Source of the DNA: CAVPUA01 sp963708805
GTDB taxonomy: Bacteria; Actinomycetota; Actinomycetes; Mycobacteriales; Jatrophihabitantaceae
Direction of reading: 5' to 3'
Assembly: GCA_963708805.1 (NCBI GenBank)
Contig: CAVPUA010000003.1
Location: forward strand, 2,294,001 to 2,358,000
Length of the DNA: 64,000 nucleotides
Position numbers and translations under genes: made by a program. Below the pieces are notes generated by a model that had not been told where the DNA came from, ran no database searches, and saw only the letters and a program-made list of their open reading frames with translations. Positions 57,668-64,000 of the stretch are shown here, one piece after another; position 1 is the stretch's first letter; each line of letters begins with the position of its first letter.

Positions 57668-60600
57668 TCATGCCGGGCGCGGCCGGACGCGACGCAGATC
57701 GAGCGTGTACGGGTACTCCGCGTCCGGCGCCGGCGCGTCGATCACCATCGGCCCGGGCGTGTGGCCGGTCGGTCTCGAACCGTCCCGAGCGCCGGGCCTC
57801 GGCCTCGTTGGAGTTGACCGGCGGTCGCTCGTAGGCGCGGCCGCCGGGATGGACGACGTGATACGTGCAGCCGCCCAGCGAGCGCCCGCTCCACAGATCG
57901 ACCACGTCGAAGACGAGCGGCGCGTGGACGTCGATGGTCGGATGCAGTGCCGACGGCGGCGCCCACGCCCGGAACCGGACACCGGCCACCTGCCCGTCAC
58001 CGGAGCCCGGCGGGTGCAGCGGCACCGCGACGCCGTTGCAGGTGACGACGTGCCGCCCGGGGGTGGCGCCGGTGACCTGGATCTGCAGCCGCTCGACCGA
58101 GGAGTCGACGTAGCGCGCGGTGCCGGCGCCGGTGGCCTCCTCGCCGAGCACGTGCCACGGTTCGATCGCCGAGCGCAGTTCGAGCGTCACCGGCCCACGG
58201 TCGACCGAACCGAGCCGCGGGAACCGGAACTCGACGAACGGGTCGAGCCAGCCCGGCTCGAAGGCGATGCCGTGGGCGCGCAGGTCGTCGACCACATCGG
58301 CGATGTCAGCCGCTGCGAACGCCGGCAGCAGGAAGCGGTCGTGCAGGCCGGTGCCCCAGCGCACCAGCGGCGCGCGGTAGGGCTCGTCCCAGAAGCGGGC
58401 CACCAGCGAGCGGACCAGCAGCGCCTGGACGAGCGACATCTGCGGGTGCGGCGGCATCTCGAAACCGCGCAGTTCGAGCAGCCCGAGCCGCCCGCGGGCC
58501 GAGTCGGGGCTGTAGAGCTTGTCGATGCAGAACTCGGCGCGGTGCGTGTTGCCGGTGATGTCGGTGAGCAGGTGCCGCAGGGCGCGGTCGACCACCCAGG
58601 GCCGGGCCTCGCCGTCGTCGTCGGTCAACCGGTCGAGCTCGGCGAACGCGATCTCGAGTTCGTACAGGTACTCGTGGCGAGCCTCGTCGACGCGCGGGGC
58701 CTGGCTGGTCGGGCCGATGAACCGGCCGGAGAACAGGTAGGACAGCGGCGGGGTGGTGCTGCCAGAACGTCAGCAGGCTGACCAGCAGCTCCGGTCGCCG
58801 CAGCAGCGGGCTGTCGGCCGGCGTCGACCCGCCGAGGGTCACGTGACTGCCGCCGCCGGTGCCGGTGTGCGTGCCGTCCAGCGCGAACTTCTCGGTCGCC
58901 AGTCCGCACCGGCGCGCCGCCGCGTCGAGCGAGGTCGTGATCTCGACGAGTTCGCGCCACGACGACGCCGGCTGGACGTTCACCTCGATCACGCCGGGGT
59001 CGGGAGTGACGGTCAGCGTGCGTGTCCGCGGGTCACCCGGCAGTGGGTAGCCCTCGAGCACGACCGGAACGCCGATGGCGCTCGCGCGAGTCCTCGATGA
59101 CGGCCAGCAGGTCGACGCGCGTCGCCGAACTCCTCCAGCGGCGGCAGGAAGACGAACAGGTGGCCGTCGCGGATCTCGACGGCGAGCGCGGTCGTCGGCG
59201 CGTCGTCGACCGGGGTGACCGACGCCGACTCGGGCGCGTGCTCCGGCGGCGGCGGCAGCTCCTCGGTGACCACGAACGGTGACGGTCTCGGGCCGCGCCG
59301 GGGGCGGCGTCCACGCGATCGAGTCCAGCGGCAGGCGCAGGCCGACCGCCGACGATCCGGGCACGAGCACCAGCCGTCCGCGGCGGAAGCGCCAGCGGGC
59401 CGTCGCCCACCGCGCGCCGTCCTCGCGGCGGTGCAAGGGGATCACCCAGCCGGTCGGCGTCGTGATGGCCGCGTCGAGCGTCGCCACCAGCGCCGCCCGC
59501 GCGTCCGACGCGGCCCAGCTCGCCCGCGTCCGGATCGAGGCCGGGCGGTCGCGCCGTCGGGCACCCGCGCCTCAGCGGCCAGCCGGGCCAGCTGGTCCTC
59601 GTAGGCGGGCAGCACGAAGTCGCCGCCGATCCCCAGCCGGCCGGCGATCCCGTAGGCCAGCGACGGCCGCCTGGTCGGGCGTCGCCGGCGACTGCCGGCA
59701 TCGGCCCACGGATCGGCGAGCAGCGCGTCGTCGTGCCACAGCGGCTGGCCGTCCGCCCGCCAGGTGATCGCGATCTGCCAGCGCGGCAGCGGCTCGCCGG
59801 GATACCACTTGCCCTGGCCGTGGTGCAGGACGCCGCTGCGGCGCGTAGTGCTGCTTCAGCTCGGCGGCCAGCACGGTCGCCATCCGCCGCTTGTCCTCGC
59901 CGTCGGCGGCGATGTTCCACTGCGCGGACTCGCCGTCGGTCGCCGAGACGAACGTCGGCTCACCGCCGATCGTCAGGCGGACGTCTGCCTTGTCGAGCAG
60001 TGAGTCGACCTGGTCGCCGAGCGCCAGCACCTCGTGCCACTGGTCGTCGGTGTAGGGCAGCGTCGTGCGCGGATCCTCGCGGAAGCGGCGGACGGTGTTG
60101 TGGAACTCCATCGTCGTGACGCAGGGGTCGACCAGCCCGGTGACCGGAGCCGAGTCGGCCGGGTTGGGGGTGGCCGAGAGCGGGATGTGTCCCTCGCCGG
60201 CGAACAGCCCCGACGTGGCGTCGAGCCCGACCCAGCCGGCACCGGGCAGATAGACCTCGGCCCAGGCGTGCAGGTCGGTGAAGTCCTCGGCCGGGCCGCC
60301 CTTGGCCGGATCGTCGGCTTTGAGCTGGACGAGATAGCCGGACACGAACCGGGCGGCGAACCCCAGCTCGCGCAGGGCCGCGACGAGCAGCCAGCCGCTG
60401 TCCCGGCACGAGCCGATGCCGCGGCTCAGCGTCTCGTCGGGGGAGTGGACGCCGGCCTCCATGCGGACGGTGTAGCCGATCGTCTGCGCGACCCGGCGAT
60501 TCACGTCGGCGAGGAACTGGACGGTTCGCACCGGCTCACCCGCGCCCAAGTCGCGCAGCCATTGCGCCAGCAGCGGGCTTGGCTCTCCATCGCCCGGGCC

Positions 60601-60967
60601 CCCGACCGGCCGGCGATACGGCTCGAGGTCGGCGGCGAGCGCCGGCGGGTAGTGGAACGGGATAGGTCTCGGCGTAGTCCTCGACGAAGAAGTCGAACGG
60701 GTTGATGACCGTCAGGTCGGCGACGAGGTCGACGGTGATCGAGAGCTCGGTCGTCTTCTCCGGGAAGACGACGCGGGCCAGGTGGTTGCCGTAGGCGTCC
60801 TGCTGCCAGTTGATGAAATGCTCGGCCGGCGTGATCGTCAGCGAGTAGGACTCGATCGGCGTGCGCGAGTGCGGGGCGGGACGCAGCCTGATCACGTGCG
60901 GACCCAGGCCGACGAGTCGGTCAAAGCGATAGGTCGTGCCGTGTTCGAGGGATACGTGGACAGCCAC
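57668..60967 (-). CDS. Transglutaminase/DUF2126 protein
   Basis: About 1,095 residues. Bact_transglu_N domain (MAVHVSLEHGTTYRFDRLVG), catalytic transglutaminase core with Cys in SRGIGSCRDSGWLLVAALRE, His in DLHAWAEVYLPGAG and Asp in GWVGLDATSGLFAGEGHIPL, then a long DUF2126 region (RLTIGGEPTFVSATDGESAQ ... DVHAPLVFDVVDLWSGRSLG). The end is DAEYPYTLDLRRVRPRPA. At least seven indels. GTG 60967 lies 6 nt after TACACT. It heads the operon with the ATP-grasp/alpha-E fusion and the second transglutaminase. Confidence 0.87.
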
Positions 60968-60973
60968 GCGCGC

Positions 60974-60979
60974 AGTGTA
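60974..60979 (-). promoter_or_regulatory. -10 element TACACT of the DUF2126 operon
   Basis: Minus-strand TACACT ends 6 nt before GTG 60967; no Shine-Dalgarno, so a leaderless message is predicted. Confidence 0.5.
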
Positions 60980-61015
60980 CGGATGTCCGGACGGTGCCGC
61001 CCCGGCCGCGTCAGC

Positions 61016-61040
61016 GTCGGAAACAGGACTGTTTCCCGAC
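61016..61040. promoter_or_regulatory. Long palindrome between the DUF2126 operon and uvrA
   Basis: GTCGGAAACAG and CTGTTTCCCGAC flank GA: a perfect 8-bp core (GGAAACAG/CTGTTTCC) with arms extending to 11 bp if one extra C, the usual error here, is discounted. It lies 49 nt from the DUF2126 start and 133 nt from uvrA, a fitting place for an operator of the DUF2126 operon. No SOS-box sequence is seen. Confidence 0.5.
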
Positions 61041-61101
61041 CGAAACGCGTTGCCTCTGAGGCGACCGCCGTCACGGGCGGGTGCCGTTCGCGCGCCTGCC
61101 G

Positions 61102-61124
61102 ATGTCGGTGCCTTTCATTAGGGT
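61102..61124 (+). promoter_or_regulatory. PafBC-type DNA-damage promoter of uvrA
   Basis: ATGTCGGTG-CCTTTCAT-TAGGGT matches the mycobacterial RecA-independent consensus TTGTCRGTG-N8-TAnnnT at 8 of 9 bases in the first box, with the exact 8-nt spacer and both fixed ends of the -10. Start of transcription should fall near 61131, giving a leader of about 42 nt before GTG 61173. Confidence 0.7.
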
Positions 61125-61172
61125 GGAAGTGATCGTCGACCCGTTGCCTCCACGCTCGTAGAAAGTTCACTT

Positions 61173-64000
61173 GTGACCGGAAGTTCCATCGATCGGCTGG
61201 TAGTCCGCGGCGCCCGCGAGCACAACCTCAAGGACGTCAACCTCGACCTGCCCCGCGACTCGATGATCGTGTTCACCGGCCTGTCCGGCTCAGGCAAATC
61301 GAGCCTGGCCTTCGACACGATCTTCGCCGAGGGGCAGCGCCGCTACGTCGAGTCGCTGTCGGCGTACGCGCGCCAGTTCCTCGGCCAGATGGACAAGCCC
61401 GACGTCGACTTCATCGAGGGACTGTCGCCGGCGGTGTCGATCGACCAGAAGTCGACCAGCCGCAACCCGCGCTCGACCGTCGGCACGATCACCGAGATCT
61501 ACGACTACCTGCGCTTGCTGTACGCCCGCATCGGCAAGCCACACTGCCCGGTCTGCGGCGAGCCGATCTCGAAGCAGACCCCGCAGCAGATCGTCGATCG
61601 CATCCTCGAGATGGCCGACGGCACCCGGTTCCAGGTACTGGCCCCGGTGATCCGCGAGCGCAAGGGCGAGTACGTCGACCTCTTCGCCGACCTGCAGACC
61701 AAGGGCTACGCCCGCGTGCGCGTCGACGGCACCGTCTACTCACTCACCGAACCGCCGAAGTTGAAGAAGCAGGAGAAGCACACGATCGAGGCGGTCATCG
61801 ACCGGCTCGTCGTGCGGCCGTCCAGCAAGCAGCGCATCACCGACTCGATCGAGACCGCGCTCGGGCTGGCCGGCGGCCTGGTCATCCTCGACTTCGTCGA
61901 CCTGCCCGAGGACGACGCCCACCGCGAGCGTCGCTATTCCGAGCGGCTGGCCTGCCCGAACGACCACCCGCTGGCCGTCGACGAGCTCGAGCCGCGCTCG
62001 TTCTCGTTCAACTCGCCGTTCGGTGCCTGCCCGGTCTGCACCGGGCCTGGGCACCCGCAAGGAGGTCGACCCCGAGCTGGTCGTCCCCGATCCCGAGCGT
62101 TCGGTCGCGGACGGGGCGATCGCGCCGTGGGCGGCCGGCCAGAGCAGCGAATACTTCCTGCGGTTACTCCAGGGGGTGGCCGACGCGATCGGCTTCAGTC
62201 TCGACACCGCGTGGGAGGACCTGCCCGTGCGCGCGCAGAAGGCGGTGCTCTACGGGACGGCCGACCAGGTGCACGTGTCGTACAAGAATCGCTATGGGCG
62301 GCAACGCTCCTACTACGCGGCCTACGAGGGCGTGGTTCCGTGGATCGAGCGCCGCCACGCCGAGACCGACAGTGACTACTCGCGCGAGAAGTACGAGGGG
62401 TACATGCGCGAGGTGCCGTGCCCGACCTGTGAGGGCAGCCGGCTCAAGCCCGAAATCCTGGCGGTGACCGTCAGCGGGCGCTCGATCGCCGAGCTGTCCT
62501 CGCTCTCCATCGGGGACGCATCGGCGTGGCTGAACTCGCTCGAGCTCGACGATCGCGACACCTTCATCGCCGAGCGGGTGCTCAAAGAGGTCAACGCCCG
62601 GCTGGGCTTCCTGGTCGACGTCGGTCTGGACTACCTGTCGCTCGACCGGGCCGCGGCGACGCTGGCCGGGGGCGAGGCGCAACGCATCCGGCTCGCCACC
62701 CAGATCGGGTCCGGGCTCGTCGGCGTGCTGTACGTCCTCGACGAGCCGTCGATCGGCCTCCACCAGCGCGACAACCGCCGGTTGATCGAGACACTCGTCC
62801 GGTTGAAGAACCTGGGCAACACGCTGATCGTCGTCGAGCACGACGAGGACACGATCCGCACCGCGGACTGGATCGTCGACATCGGACCGCTGGCCGGCGA
62901 GCACGGCGGCAACGTCGTGGTCTCCGGGACGGTCGACGAGCTGCTCCGGAGCAAGGAGTCGATCACCGGGGCCTACCTCTCGGGGCGACGGACGATCGAC
63001 ATCCCGACCCTGCGCCGGCCGCCGCAGCCCAATCGCGAACTGGTCGTCGAGGGGGCGCGCGAGCACAATCTGCGCAACGTCGACGTGTCGTTCCCGCTCG
63101 GCTGCTTCGTCGCCGTCACCGGCGTCAGCGGGTCGGGCAAGTCGACCCTGGTCAACGACATCCTCTACGCCACGCTCGCGAACAAGATCAACGGCGCCAA
63201 GCTGCCACCAGGACGCCACAAGCGGGTCCGCGGGATCGAGCATCTCGACAAGGTGGTCGGGGTCGATCAGTCACCGATCGGCCGCACCCCACGGTCCAAC
63301 CCGGCTACCTACACCGGCGTGTTCGACCACATCCGCAAGCTCTTCAGCGAGACGACCGAGGCCAAGATCCGCGGTTACCAGCAGGGTCGGTTCTCGTTCA
63401 ACGTCAAGGGTGGGCGCTGCGAGAACTGCGCCGGCGACGGCACGATCAAGATCGAGATGAACTTCCTGCCCGACGTCTACGTCCCCTGCGAGGTCTGCAA
63501 GGGCGCCCGGTACAACCGCGAGACGCTCGAAGTCCACTACAAGGGCAAGACCATCAGCGAAGTCCTCGAGATGCCGATCGAGGAGGCGGCCGAGTTCTTC
63601 GCGGCCCATCACCCGCATCGCGCGTCACCTCGAGACGCTGGTGGACGTCGGGCTGGGCTACGTCCGGTTGGGACAACCCGCGCCGACCCTGTCCGGTGGC
63701 GAGGCCCAGCGGGTCAAGCTGGCGTCCGAGCTGCAGAAGCGGTCGACCGGCCGCACGATCTACGTCCTCGACGAACCGACCACCGGTCTGCACTTCGAGG
63801 ACGTCAAGAAGCTGCTGGGCGTGCTGCAGTCGCTGGTCGACAAGGGCAACTCGGTGCTGGTCATCGAGCACAACCTGGACGTGATCAAGCAGGCGGACTG
63901 GATCGTCGACATGGGACCCGAAGGCGGGTCGGGCGGCGGCCTCGTGGTCGCCGAGGGCACGCCCGAACACGTGGCGGGTGTCGCCGGCTCGTACACCGGA
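61173..64000 (+). CDS. uvrA: Excinuclease ABC subunit A (3' end beyond window)
   Basis: ABC-type damage sensor of nucleotide excision repair. First nucleotide site Walker A TGLSGSGKSSLAFDTIFAEG; zinc finger CPVCGEPIS; signature LSLDRAAATLAGGEAQRIRL; Walker B VLYVLDEPSIGLHQRD. Second site TGVSGSGKSTLVNDIL, zinc finger CENCAGDGTIKIEMNFLPDV then CEVCKG, and TLSGGEAQRVKLASEL / IYVLDEPTTGLHFED. Two extra bases (near 62047 and 63605) break the frame. About 942 residues are present; only the extreme C-terminus is missing. Starts MTGSSIDRLVVRGAREHNLK. Confidence 0.95.

Noticed and set aside
60968..61172. LexA/SOS box upstream of uvrA
   Set aside because: No CGAAC-N4-GTTCG-type palindrome is present. 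The palindrome at 61016 has a different sequence, and a PafBC-type motif explains damage control better.
1..64000. tRNA or rRNA genes
   Set aside because: Intergenic gaps are short and none shows a cloverleaf, TTCGA-type T-loop or rRNA-like sequence by eye; a covariance-model scan would be decisive.

Overview
The window is GC-rich DNA with strong G/C preference at third codon positions and many GTG starts. It carries typical actinobacterial genes: mycothione reductase, two F420/flavin PPOX-type oxidoreductases, the coproporphyrin-dependent haem genes hemE-hemG-hemQ, DUF3000, and the TreX/TreY/TreZ trehalose route. The set hemE/hemG/hemQ, rnd, DUF3000, dxs, a TRAM methyltransferase, a RibD-like reductase and a ZapE-like ATPase recalls the Mycobacterium tuberculosis Rv2670c-Rv2690c neighbourhood. 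I place it in Actinomycetia and would not go lower.

Layout. 0-6 kb: RNA methyltransferase, dxs, a response regulator/histidine kinase pair and an unknown gene. 6-9.5 kb: fadA-fadB behind a palindromic operator. 9.6-25.4 kb: a well-preserved core with a small acidic protein, zinc ribbon-DUF3000-RNase D, haem genes, a stand-alone LigD-type primase-polymerase, a permease, CFA synthase, two alpha/beta hydrolases, LigC-type ligase, RibD-like reductase, ZapE and an EcsC-like protein. 25.4-33.4 kb: the trehalose genes treZ ... treY-glgX, split by a + strand block of ppk2, a GNAT gene and an unknown gene. 33.5-38 kb: a manganese-riboswitch-controlled TerC transporter, uvrB and a TetR regulator. 38-47 kb: an AlkZ-like glycosylase, pseudouridine catabolism (psuG-psuK), tandem L,D-transpeptidases, a ROK kinase and PH-domain membrane proteins. 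47.4-47.8 kb: a non-coding patch with a hairpin and a tandem repeat. 47.8-54 kb: MBL hydrolase, DUF4032 protein, mtr, proS, ung. 54-61 kb: a conserved but poorly understood operon (DUF2126/transglutaminase, ATP-grasp/alpha-E fusion, transglutaminase). 61-64 kb: uvrA, cut by the window end.

Two themes cross the window. First, about two dozen well-conserved genes are broken by single-base indels, mostly one extra base in a short homopolymer, with a few one-base losses. All the broken families are expected to work, so I read these as sequence errors and annotate each gene across its full span. The stretch from about 9.5 to 25.3 kb is free of them. Second, many genes have a TAnnnT hexamer 6-8 nt before the start codon, which predicts leaderless transcripts and fixes several starts.

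DNA repair is well represented: uvrA, uvrB, ung, LigC, primase-polymerase and an AlkZ-like glycosylase. A near-consensus PafBC-type damage promoter lies before uvrA, and a weaker one before uvrB.
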